Shown here: piece by piece, positions 1 to 9,838 of the stretch
Layout of the letters: each line of letters opens with the position of its first letter
Position numbering within the stretch: position 1 is the first letter of the stretch
NCBI RefSeq assembly: GCF_030253575.1
Contig: NC_080568.1
Span: forward strand, 35,025,501-35,089,500
Direction of reading: 5' to 3'
Length of the DNA: 64,000 nucleotides
DNA from: Rhododendron vialii
Lineage: Eukaryota; Streptophyta; Magnoliopsida; Ericales; Ericaceae
The notes under the pieces: model-generated
What the model saw: the letters and a program-made list of their open reading frames with translations, nothing else
Database searches by the model: none
Told to the model about the DNA's origin: nothing
Position numbers and translations under genes: made by a program

Positions 1-1790
1 GTGAACGGTTCAGAATATTACTGCAATGAACATCTGGTGGAAACCATAACGGGTGGCAGAAATCATGGATTTTCCACCTGGTGTGGAAAGAATTCAATCT
101 CATAAGTTATTGGTCCTGTTAAACAGCATGATCATGTCGTGTTAAACCTAACCCTCAAAAGTGATTTTACTTGATCAGGTTGATTTGTTTGACGAGATGG
201 TTCAATATTTGCTCAGAACATATGTTTCGTAAGCATAAGCTTAATTTCACCTAACGAGTTAGTTTTGCCAACTACTCACTCAGCCTCACAATTTTCTAGT
301 ATATATATATATATATATCCTAATTATATAATTGCTTACACAGCCTTTTCAGCTTTATGTCTTTGTCAGAAAATATTTTGGTTTTGGTCCTAACTTTAGG
401 CCAAAATAATAATAATAATGTACATCCATTATAGCGACATGTTTCACGTTCTAACTGTCCAGAACCATTGTGAGGATCGAATATCCTAAATTCCTGAAAT
501 GATAGGCAAATTCTAGAAGCAAAATTGGTATAAAAATTACTCTTAAAATAACAGTTGCTTCCAACGCACGGAAACTCAATCGAGTGGACCAGTTGTGGAG
601 CTAGGAGTCAAAGTGTTGATAACGAATTCATCTAGCCTACTTTTTTTATTTGTAATGAAGGGTGACTCGGGTCAGTTTGCGCGCACCTACTTCAAACTGT
701 TCCGTACACCTATTGCCACAGTCGTTTCCCACATTTAAGGTATCATATGGATTTTTCTATAAACTTTTTGTGTTTTTTCAAGCATCCGCCACTGGTAGAG
801 TTGGGTCCAATATTCTAAACAAACAGACTTAAACATACACACACAAAAAAAGATTTTTCGTAATGTACTTCACAAAAAAAATACTGTACTACTTCTTACG
901 TAAATGTTGTTTTATTATTATGTACTAACTTCAGAAAGTGTTTTTGGGGCCAAATTAGGATAACTGAAAGAAACTCAGAAGCGCAACAATGTTCTTATTT
1001 TAAAAGAGAAAATGACTAGTTGATCACCATATATATATATTTAAATTCAAACTTTGGAATTCAAATATGATGATCAACTGGTCATTTAAAAATTATAGGG
1101 ATTCTCAGGACATATATGGTGATCAAATATGGTGATGTAAGCAGCTACCTAGCTGGTGGATTTTCTAAAAGAAGTGGAATACAAAATTCGTATTGAACTG
1201 TTTGATTTTATTTAATTTTGACGGCAACATACATTATACTCTATATATAAAATATAAATGCAAATGATGTTGTAAAAAAAATTTCAAAAACAAGTAGTAA
1301 TTTAATTGGCATATAGTCTTTCAAAAGTTAGAATTCAAATATGGTGATAAACCGATCATTAATGACGACATAAAGCCAAATACTAGATCGTAAACATAAC
1401 CATGGAATTAAACTATCTCATGAATCAAGTAATTATAGGAATGTTCCACCAAATAGCTAGTAAAATAAACTTTAACCCAAAAGATTTTGAATCCGTCACG
1501 TGAAATCCCTTTAAATGTTGGGTCCAATATTCTAAACAACAGACTTAAACACAATAAATAAATAAAATTTGATTTTGCTTTTTGTGGTTTCTAAAAAAAT
1601 ACGGTGCTTCTTACGTAAATGTCATTTTATTGTGCTAACCTTAAAAAAGTGTTTTTTTAATATACTTTTGCACCAATAAAGAGCTGTCATTATTTATTCT
1701 TTCTTTATAAAAAGAAGAAATGACTGTTTTAGTAGTAAATAGGACTTCAAAGTCACTTCACAAAAAACTATTTGTGCTAATTTTATCAAA
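1..1790. other. intergenic, no gene seen; diverged direct repeat
   Basis: AT-rich sequence without a recognisable gene. A block at about 803-945 returns in diverged form at about 1519-1650: both begin GGGTCCAATATTCTAAACAA and both contain CTTCTTACGTAAATG followed by a poly-T stretch. A second shared piece (GAATTCAAATATG) lies near 1058 and 1329. This suggests an old segmental duplication about 0.7 kb apart, or two remnants of one transposon family. A short (AT)n run is at 300-318. Confidence 0.5.
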
Positions 1791-1808
1791 AATTATTTGA
1801 ACACATGA

Positions 1809-1965
1809 AAATTTTTTTTTCTCGGCAAACGAAACATTTTATAAATCTCGAAAGGAGTACATCGAGGGGAAAAGAAGGAAGAGCGAACTTGCTCAACCAC
1901 AAAATAGGAAACACAAAAATTAAAAACACACCATCTAGCCGGGGGTTGGAAGTGCGAACACATGA
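1809..1965 (-). mobile_element. 5'-truncated LINE insertion (minus orientation)
   Basis: A poly-T run followed by CTCGGCAAACGAAACATTTT is the reverse complement of the usual plant L1-type LINE 3' end (AAAATGTTTCCTTTGCCGAG plus poly-A). The 157-bp insert is flanked by the identical 15-mer TATTTGAACACATGA at 1794-1808 and 1966-1980, a normal target-site duplication for target-primed reverse transcription. A partial extra copy (GAACACATGA) sits just before the right duplication. The insert carries no coding capacity. Confidence 0.75.
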
Positions 1966-2090
1966 TATTTGAACACATGATATTGGCATGCACATTTTAT
2001 TGCAAATGATTCCAAAATGAATACCAACAAATTAACAATAGTACTAGTAGCTAGTTCATTTGGAGTTTAGTAGTACTACTACTTTTCTTC

Positions 2091-2279
2091 GTGTGGTTTA
2101 CGGATTTTACCAACCAATGATGGGTAATTTGAATTTATTCGAGAAAGAGGAATTATCGTACTATTTATTTATAATATATAACTTTTCTTCGCGTGGTTTA
2201 AGGATTTTACCAACCAATGATGGGTAATTTGAATTTATTCGAGAAAGAGGAATTATCGTACTATTTATTTATAATATAT
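2091..2279 (+). repeat. 90-bp tandem duplication
   Basis: Two nearly identical copies, 2091-2180 and 2181-2279, start ACTTTTCTTCG and end ATTTATAATATAT. They differ at only a few positions, so the duplication is recent. The second copy runs directly into a primer-binding-site-like sequence, so the block may lie at the 3' edge of a degenerate 5' LTR. Confidence 0.85.
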
Positions 2280-2520
2280 GGTATCTGAGCGAGGCCCGTT
2301 TCACCTCACATTTTATAAAATTCACAATCCACATCCCGCGATGACAGACCAGCGAAAAGGCTGCACGATGATAGGACCCAAAAGTGGCCACACGTGACAG
2401 ACCTCAAACGCAGCTGCACGTGAGGGGGGATGTTGAGGAAATGAATCCCACATTGCTTGAGAGTAGAATGGGTGATCACTTAATAACATATGGGACCTCT
2501 TCACTCATTACCAATTGATT
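2279..2520 (+). mobile_element. TRIM / Copia-type retrotransposon remnant
   Basis: TGGTATCTGAGCGAGG at 2279-2294 resembles the initiator-Met tRNA primer-binding site (TGGTATCAGAGC...). About 140 bp later lies a polypurine tract, GAGGGGGGA (2422-2430). It is followed at once by TGTTGAGGAAATGAATCCCA from 2431, a typical LTR start. The gap between PBS and PPT is far too short for gag-pol, which is the layout of a terminal-repeat retrotransposon in miniature. The 5' LTR is not clearly recognisable and the 3' LTR boundary is blurred by later duplications, so end points are approximate. Confidence 0.55.
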
Positions 2521-2560
2521 TTGAGATGGACATAAAGTTTCTACAATAGTACTAATAATA

Positions 2561-2805
2561 AAAAATATGGGCACTCATTAGCAAAGATCAGACTCCACTT
2601 CCATCTTAAGCTCAACGTTGATGGGCATGCAACAGTGTAATTAAAAAATGGATATATTAGTACTATTTATAATATATAATAGTACTGATACTAAAAAATA
2701 TGGGCACTCATTAGCAAAGATCAGACTCCACTTCATATGGGCCATCTTAAGCTCAACGTTGATGGCATGCAACAGTGTAATTAAACAATGGATATATTAA
2801 CAAAG
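2561..2805 (+). repeat. 133-bp tandem duplication
   Basis: AAAAATATGGGCACTCATTA starts at 2561 and again at 2694. Both copies continue through GCAAAGATCAGACTCCACTT and CTCAACGTTGATG to GGATATATTA. Small indels separate the copies. The block lies just downstream of the TRIM remnant and probably derives from it. Confidence 0.85.
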
Positions 2806-3650
2806 GATTGGAGACACGAGCGGAGACACTAAGGAAAAAGTGGGGTCTAGTGACCCCCCACTCACTTTGATTTTTTACCGAAACATTTGATAGTTTTACA
2901 ATGGCATGAATCAACAAAGGATTGGACAGGTAATTGGATTGCAGGGATTCTCCTGCAATTAATCTAGGCTATACTTCCAAGGCTTGGTGGTCTCTTCTAC
3001 ATCAACTATGCGAGGCTCATGCGGGAAAGAAACAAGTGTGCTAATAGCTACTTGCAATAGATGCGGAATTGCACTGCTTTCCTTTCCTATTTTATCCTTC
3101 TATTCCTAATTGTATTCCTGATCCTAAAATCCCAACTTTTGGAAGACAAAAAGCGTGCTTCTTATCCTCGATCGGAATATGTACTCGGGACTTTGCTTTT
3201 AATTCAGGCTTCGTTTGTGCTAAACTTTAAATTGTAGACTACAATTTTTTTTGCTTTATCCTTATTCAATTTTGTTTCGAGGAAATACGAGTTGAGGTAC
3301 TGCAAGCAAGCAAAGAAACACTTTTAGTAACCAAAACACAAACTCCATGGATCAATAAAGGTTATTGTTTATGGACCATGCCGCTAAATTGAGACGGTCC
3401 TCTTATTTTCGGATGACTGCCAACTTCCTATTTGAGTAAGAAATGAATATCGGATTCGAATGACGTTCGACCGACGATCGGGGTTTGGTGGTGCTTGCGG
3501 CTTTTCCTGTTTCGGCTTGGATGGAAAATACTGGACGGGAAAGAAAACTGTATGTCCAGCCTTTCAAGCCCTACTGGCTGTCTACATAAAGGTGGATGTG
3601 GTTTAGCTGCTTTTGTTACTTTTTGGGTTTTTTTCTCCAGTGGTGCTATA
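2806..3650. other. intergenic, no gene seen
   Basis: No coding region or element with clear ends. AACAAAGGATTGG occurs at about 2799 and again near 2913, a small repeat. Confidence 0.4.
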
Positions 3651-3986
3651 GTTCCCGATCAGATCTCGACGCCCTGCTGGGCACACTCCGGCCACCGGAC
3701 GGCCGATCCGAGCCGTCCAAAAATTCTAAAAAAAAAATCGAGTGGGCTTATGCAAGAATCAACGGCATCCGATGTGTGTAGGTGCACCTACACACATGGA
3801 GTGTTTGGACCGAGTCATGGAGTGTTTGGATCGAGCACCTACACACATTGGATACTGTTGATTCTCGCGTAAACCCATTTGGTTTTTTTTTTATAAGAAT
3901 TTTTGGACGGCTCGGATCAGCCGTCCGGTGGCCGGAGTGCGCCCGGTGGGGCATCGGGATCCGATCGGGATTTTGGAGTCGGGAAC
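3651..3986. mobile_element. long inverted-repeat (foldback) MITE
   Basis: The ends are GTTCCCGA (3651) and TCGGGAAC (to 3986). The two arms, each roughly 140 bp, are near-perfect inverted repeats: CTCCGGCCACCGGACGG on the left pairs with CCGTCCGGTGGCCGGAG on the right, followed in both arms by GATCCGAGCCGTCCAAAAA. The centre holds a short tandem repeat (ATGGAGTGTTTGGA twice) and the motif GTAGGTGCACCTAC. No transposase is encoded. Flanking target duplications are not clear, so the superfamily is not assigned; a Mutator-like or foldback element is possible. Confidence 0.7.
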
Positions 3987-4379
3987 CGTAGACTTTTCGT
4001 TTTTTCTCGGATATTTTTAAAAATATGTGTAAAATCATAATTTTTTTGAATGACAAAATAAAAAAATTGGATAAACACAAAATAAAATAAAAATTTGTAG
4101 TTTAATGGAAACGGGACCTCAAAATTTCCTTTTAAAACAAAAAAAAGAAAAAGAGAAAAGAATGAGAAGTCTAATCTAATACTATCATCTATGTAATGTC
4201 AAAGTTGTCCCTGTCCATTGCTGCTCAAGTGACCCACTTTTTTCTAATGGAGTGAAGTACTTTCTAACCCTAACACAAGTAGTCAGAGTTAAAGAAATTA
4301 ATCTCACAGCTCCATCTCATTGCGTAATTAATGTGATTAACTAATTTTAACCCCTCAATCTTCACGAAAATGGGAGTAG

Positions 4380-4410
<31 letters not shown>

Positions 4411-5794
4411 ACCCGGCCCGGATGGATTAATTATAATTCACCCTTCCCTTTCCCTGTCCCTTTCACTTCACCAACATATATAAATTACTGTATTTTTTAC
4501 TAAGAGGTAACGTAGGTAGCTACCTAGACTTTTATTTCCCTGGGAGAAAAAATTAATTAATTCAAGAAACAAATTAAATCCAAGTGGAAATTTAACTAAC
4601 TACTTTTTGCCTCTTTTTCTCTTCCTTAATTACTTATAATGATCATTTCTCTAGCTCTCTTTGATATTTTCTATTCTTTTTTTTGCAACTTCCAGACACA
4701 ATGTAGTACGTCTATGGGGATCTAATAATCATGTCCGTTGATTTTTGAGTACAAGTACAGAATTAATGGGTGATATACTTGTATATATATGGCAGTCTCA
4801 GTAGTTAGTACCAATGAGAGAACCTACAAATAATAGACTAGCTAGTACTGTAAGACTATTTAAATCCCATGTGAAAATCAATTGCCACACACACCACAGA
4901 TATTGGTAGTATTTGGTTGCCATAAGTGCTCTCTCTCTCTCTTTCTCTCTGGGTATCAATTCACTTGTTGATTTTTCACCTTTATTATGTGATATATATA
5001 AAACTTCATGATCCCATGTGACATGTTTCTTTTTTCACCTGCAAAGTTCTCTAGCTGGCACGCATGAGTTAAATACTAAGTTTTAATTAGTCTATGATTA
5101 GCTATATATTGTGCTTCAAAATGGTAACAATAGAAATTGCATCTAGCTAGCTTGGTGGTGAAAGTTTGATGTAGTCTGTAAAGCTACCCTTGAATATCCC
5201 ATCTCATACTTCACGTGGTGTTACATTGTCTACGGTTTGTGTTAAAAAATTAAAGTGATGGCGATATAACAACATAAGAAGAATAACACAAAGAGCTATC
5301 ATGACAAGAAACTGGAACAAATAATCTTTCAATAATCGATAACATCGTTTTCAAAATATTTTTAAAATTTACTTGAGAATAGTAGAAGCTTATATATGGT
5401 TGACAGTTAGTAGTAATTACTTAAGTCTTCATAGGAATATTAGAAAATGTGAGGGAAACGATATTTATACTAATTCTACTATGTTTTTAGTTTCTCAGTA
5501 CTCTCCTTTGTGATTTAATAAGGGCCTAAAAGGGAGTAGAAAAGAAAAGAAAAGAAAAATGTGAGATGTGAAAGTAAGTTGTGATCAGTCTGAAACTACG
5601 AATCATTTTTCTCACATGTAGTAACTGAAAAGTTGTACTTATAGCCCCTCATTATTAGATATGAACAAAATTGATTTGAAATGAGAAAGAATCGAAAACA
5701 AATACTTCTCTTTCATTTATGGCCACTAGGCAACAAAAGGCAATAACATACAAAAAAATTCTCTCACTTTCTTGCATTATTAGTACGTTGCTCT
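3987..5794. other. intergenic, no gene seen; AT and CT microsatellites
   Basis: No gene was recognised. An (AT)n microsatellite occupies about 4381-4408 and a short CT run about 4929-4950. Confidence 0.4.
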
Positions 5795-5963
5795 AATTAT
5801 TCAATGCTCCCGAAGCACGTACGGTCACTTGGTGCTCCCGGACACTCCAACGCGCCACATATTCTCGCGAGAACCACGACCAAGTATATAGATCCTACAT
5901 AAACGTGCGGTGGGGATCGAATGATCCGGAGCACCACGTGGTTGTGGTCCTGAATTATTAAAT
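5795..5963. mobile_element. possible small MITE
   Basis: The left end, TAATTATTCAATGCTCCCG, is roughly inverted at the right end, where ...GGTCCTGAATTATTA closes the element. Inside, GGTGCTCCCGG near 5832 pairs with CCGGAGCACC near 5926. A diverged relative in the opposite orientation appears to lie at about 8318-8480. Boundaries are approximate and no target duplication was confirmed. Confidence 0.35.
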
Positions 5964-6750
5964 ACTCTATTAGTTGTATGGATTTTTGCAGTGGACACAA
6001 AAGTTCTCCAACAATTATTGTATTTACCCCAAAAAAAAAAAAAATTTGACTTCTGAACTCAACCGTAAGGGTAAGGGCAAATAGAGAACCCATCATTCGA
6101 AGGAAAAAAGACTACACGTTCCATTAATTACTCCATGTTCCACAACTGGCCTCTTTGATCAGTTTTGTTTTCTTTTCAATTTGTAATTTCTAATCAGTTC
6201 CATTTCAAGACCTTTACTGCCAAAAAGAAAAAGAAAAATCCTTTGTTTTGTTTCCTTTATTTTTATTTTTTTGGTAGTAATTGTATTGTTCACTAATAAA
6301 AGGTGGTTCAACCACAGATTTTCTCCGCCGCTCACTTGCACCCGCATCGCATGTGCCAACACGCAAGTCACTAGAAAAGAAATTGAATCTGACCAATTTG
6401 TCACGACTGGTAAGTGGACATTATTGGACCACTGGAGATGTATGGAGTCCGAAAGCTACTATCATTTCATTTCAATTAGGCTGTAACAACGGGATAGGTT
6501 CCCGCCCCCTTCCTTTTGATAGTGAAATGGTTTTCTTGGCCGTCCTTTTCTTTCCACAGTCAGGAGTGTCCGGACCAGATTACGCTTACCTCAACTAATC
6601 ACCTTTGCAGTCAGGTAAAAGGCAAATCATCCATGCGAAAATTAAAGAGAATTTGCAAATTTTTTTTTTCAAGTCTGACTCTAAAAATCGAACCATGTTC
6701 AATTATACGAGAAGTAAACCCATCAATCAACAAGGCTAACCACTATTTTT

Positions 6751-6791
6751 TTTTTTGCTCGGCAAAGGAAACATTTTATTAATCTCGAAAG
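6751..6791 (-). mobile_element. 41-bp ultra-truncated LINE copy
   Basis: The insert is only 41 bp: a poly-T run, GCTCGGCAAAGGAAACATTT, and TATTAATCTCGAAAG. It is the reverse complement of the extreme 3' end of an L1-type LINE. The identical 17-mer GGCTAACCACTATTTTT flanks it at 6734-6750 and 6792-6808. The tail matches the LINE tail at 1809-1860. Confidence 0.8.
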
Positions 6792-6839
6792 GGCTAACCA
6801 CTATTTTTGGCCGTCCCTTTATATATATATAATACAAAT

Positions 6840-7909
6840 AGTAGGAGTTCGGCATTTTTGGGTGCCCAAAATCCTTGTTCATAGCCGCCGCTATATAATT
6901 ACTAGCTAGCTAGTACGTACAAACTAGCTAGCACTTTTGGAATTTTCAATCTGTCCTGCTAAACCATACCAATATATGGTGGAAAAATGATTTTGGACTT
7001 TCATTGCATATTTCGTCGATAAACATTTACAAATTATTCGTCCTCCTAAGAGTGCTAGTCGTTGCTCCCAGTCAGAGATGGATCTAAAAGGAACATTAGG
7101 AGCCACCGACACCAAAATTTTATAATTTTTTTTAGGTATTGTTGTAGTACGTACCTTTATAGTTACAGAATAATTACTGGATGCGACAATGATATTAAAG
7201 AAATAATTATTTCTTTCGTCTCAAAATTTAAGTCTATTATTGAAAGTTGAGATATTTTTCTTTTTCAAATTTAAAAATGAAGCATTTTGTATGCATAGTT
7301 TTTAAAAAGAATTTGCACAAGTTTGAGACAGTTATGACAAGTTATGTTAATGTTAAATCAAACAATACAATAAGTTTCTACGTAATAATATTTTATGATT
7401 TTTGTGTGCCAATAACATGGAAGAATATTTTGAAGATATGCAGACTAATTAAGTAGCGCAAAAAGTACAATAAGATCAAAATATTCTTTCATGTTTCTTA
7501 AAGGCCAAATTGAATAATTAAGGCCAATATTTATTTTTCTTACCCTCTTTCCTCTGTTTTTCTAGCATAAACAATCACTAGGGAAATCACGATGCGATCT
7601 CGGCCAATCTAATTCAACAAACATGAATTTGGACAGACATTAAAAAGTTAATTTCACTAGGACCAAGGCAATCTTTTTATTTATTCTTTTTTCTTGGTGT
7701 AATCTCTGTGTTAATTAGATTGATATTTTTATATCGGTTATGCTATTGACAGCGCAGTGGGCTGTCAATGGGCAACAAGTGGACCAAAAACACATTTTCG
7801 ATACACTTTTCAAGACACTTTAATACATAGAAAACTGGAATTTGATTTTTGACCATCTTCTTAATTACCTTATTTACAACCGGTTATTAGCATTTTCCTT
7901 TTTACATTA
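6840..7909. other. intergenic, no gene seen
   Basis: No gene is recognised. CAGAGATGGATCTAAAAGG near 7073 resembles a hAT-type terminal sequence like the one at 7918, but no matching right end was found, so it is at best a fragment. Confidence 0.35.
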
Positions 7910-7917
7910 TCGTGGGG

Positions 7918-8262
7918 CAGGGACAGAACCAGGATTTCGCAAACGTAAGGGCCGAACTATGAACAATAAGATTTTGAAATTTCAAGGTTAAGAAATCTAA
8001 CAATTTATTTGGTTGAGGTTCTGAGGGAGGTTTTTCATGTAGTAAGTGGAGAGAGATAAAAAGAGGAATGAGATTAATAATAGAAGGAAAAATTTATGGG
8101 AAATCGTAGCACAGAGAGAGAAATGGGGTTTTGAGACCCAAAATGAGCACATTTTTAGAGGATTTAAATGTCTAAGTAACACCCAACATAAAATACAATA
8201 TCGAAAACCGAAACAACGCGGGGGCCGTGGCTCCCATACGCCGCAAGCTAGCTCCGTCTCTG
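7918..8262. mobile_element. hAT-type MITE with 8-bp TSD
   Basis: The element starts CAGGGACAGAACCAGG and ends CTAGCTCCGTCTCTG, whose reverse complement is CAGAGACGGAGCTAG. The 15-bp termini therefore match in inverted orientation and have the CAGNG start of hAT elements. An exact 8-bp duplication, TCGTGGGG, flanks it at 7910-7917 and 8263-8270, as hAT insertions leave. The 345 bp encode no transposase. All terminal features are read directly from the sequence. Confidence 0.85.
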
Positions 8263-8317
8263 TCGTGGGGGAGCTCTCCAGGTACGGTTGAACTTGATGT
8301 GAAATTATTTATTAATA

Positions 8318-8480
8318 GTTCGAGAGTACCGTCACGTAGTGTTCTGGAAGCACTGCTATATGGTGCTCTTGACTACTCCATAGCCATACATTTGGCGTAT
8401 AACCCCCGCATAAATATGTGATTCTGAAATAATCAGGAGCTACCATGTGAAGTTCTCCGGACTGTATTGAATAATTAGTT
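8318..8480. mobile_element. possible small MITE, relative of 5795-5963
   Basis: It contains GTCACGTAGTGTTCTGGAAG on the left and a right part (GAAGTTCTCCGGACTGTATT then GAATAATTA) whose reverse complement resembles the left end of the element at 5795. Diverged; end points approximate. Confidence 0.3.
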
Positions 8481-9568
8481 GAACTAATTGAGAGCATCTA
8501 ATTTGATACTGGTTTGTCTGCATGTCCATTGCCCATTGGGTCCCCCACAAATCTTCCAACGAACTTTCAAGAGGGTGAGAGAAAGTTAGCTTCGGATTTG
8601 AGCAGCCAAAGGACGCATTTAGAAGGGCAGGTGAGTTTTGAGTGCTTGCCTTTCAATTGGTTTCTCAATTTTTTTTCTTTAAATTGAGGGGAAAAAAGAA
8701 ACATCACAAGGAATATATATATCAAGAAGATTGACTAACTTAATTACGTTATACTTTTTTGGTTGATGATATATTGTCTTGTTAATGATTTCTCTTCAAG
8801 CTTTTGGTCAAAATTAAATATTCGATATCTCAGATTAATCCTCTCCGCGTGAAAGATTGAAAATAAAAAAATACAGACCAAAATTTAACAATATTGAAAG
8901 AAAAGATAATCTAAAAAGATTATTTGTTTTCTACAATTTTATTTTCATTGAATAGTTTGATTCTTAATGTACATTTGTATTTTTTAGATTTCTCTCGTCA
9001 ACATAAACTTAACGAAGTTCAAAAAAGACAAAAATAAGGCGAAAAATAGCTTAACTCCGAACTTTACAGTAATAAAACTTCAATTCAAATAGATATGTCA
9101 GAAAAACTATGAATACAAAACCTAAATTCAAACTTTCTACTATATATAACTTAAAAAGCAAGAAATAAATATATAAATTTTTTTTGGGACCAGTGACGAG
9201 TAGTTCGGAAAGAAAAGAAGCTTTTTGAAGATAGCAGGAGTACTAAAAAAAATGGTGAAAGTCCAATGAATCATCATCGATCATTAATTTACCCATGATC
9301 ATCAAATTAATCAAATGAATCGAAGACCATCAGATGTAGGAGTAGGTTGAAAAGCCAAGTCTCTTTTTTTGTTGGCCGGGTACAAAGACTTGCTAGTAGT
9401 AAATGTTTGGCAAAGAGAGATTGGTCCCCTCCACAAGGCAAATAGTGCGCATGCAGATTGACTAATAAGAAGCCCACATATTCAAACAAAATAATTTTCT
9501 TTTATAGGTTTTGATTTTTAACACGTTTTGTGGAGTACGTGGGGCCTGCCTTTTGTGTCATATACTCC
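8481..9568. other. upstream region of the MYB gene
   Basis: About 1 kb of AT-rich sequence before the MYB promoter. No gene or element with clear ends was seen. Confidence 0.4.
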
Positions 9569-9576
9569 TATATATG
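9569..9576 (+). promoter_or_regulatory. candidate TATA box of the MYB gene
   Basis: TATATATG lies about 260 bp before the MYB start codon and about 30 bp before a C/A-rich stretch (CACTCCCAACC) suited to a transcription start near 9600. This is inference from position and sequence only. Confidence 0.4.
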
Positions 9577-9616
9577 TATGTCGATCGTTTGCACACTCCC
9601 AACCAAAAATTGAGTC

Positions 9617-9794
9617 TCTCTCTCTCTCTCTCCTCTCTCTCAATCTCTCTCTTACAGCCTTGAAGGAAGTGTTTCCTCAAGGCCTGGAAGTATATCACTC
9701 AACCTTACACTCAGAGAGAGAGAGAGAGAGAGAGAGGCTGAAGGAAATTGTTTCCCTGAGGCCTGGAAGTATATATATCACTCAACCTTACACT

Positions 9795-9834
<40 letters not shown>
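9617..9834 (+). repeat. CT tract and duplicated GA-rich leader before the MYB start
   Basis: A (CT)n tract at 9617-9651 is followed by two copies of a leader unit, 9661-9736 and 9739-9834. Each has GGCCTGGAAGTATAT, TCACTCAACCTTACACT and a terminal (GA)n run. The second GA run ends at the ATG of the MYB gene. If this is 5' UTR, the CT tract can pair with either GA tract to form a long hairpin just before the start codon. Confidence 0.75.
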
Positions 9835-9838
<4 letters not shown>

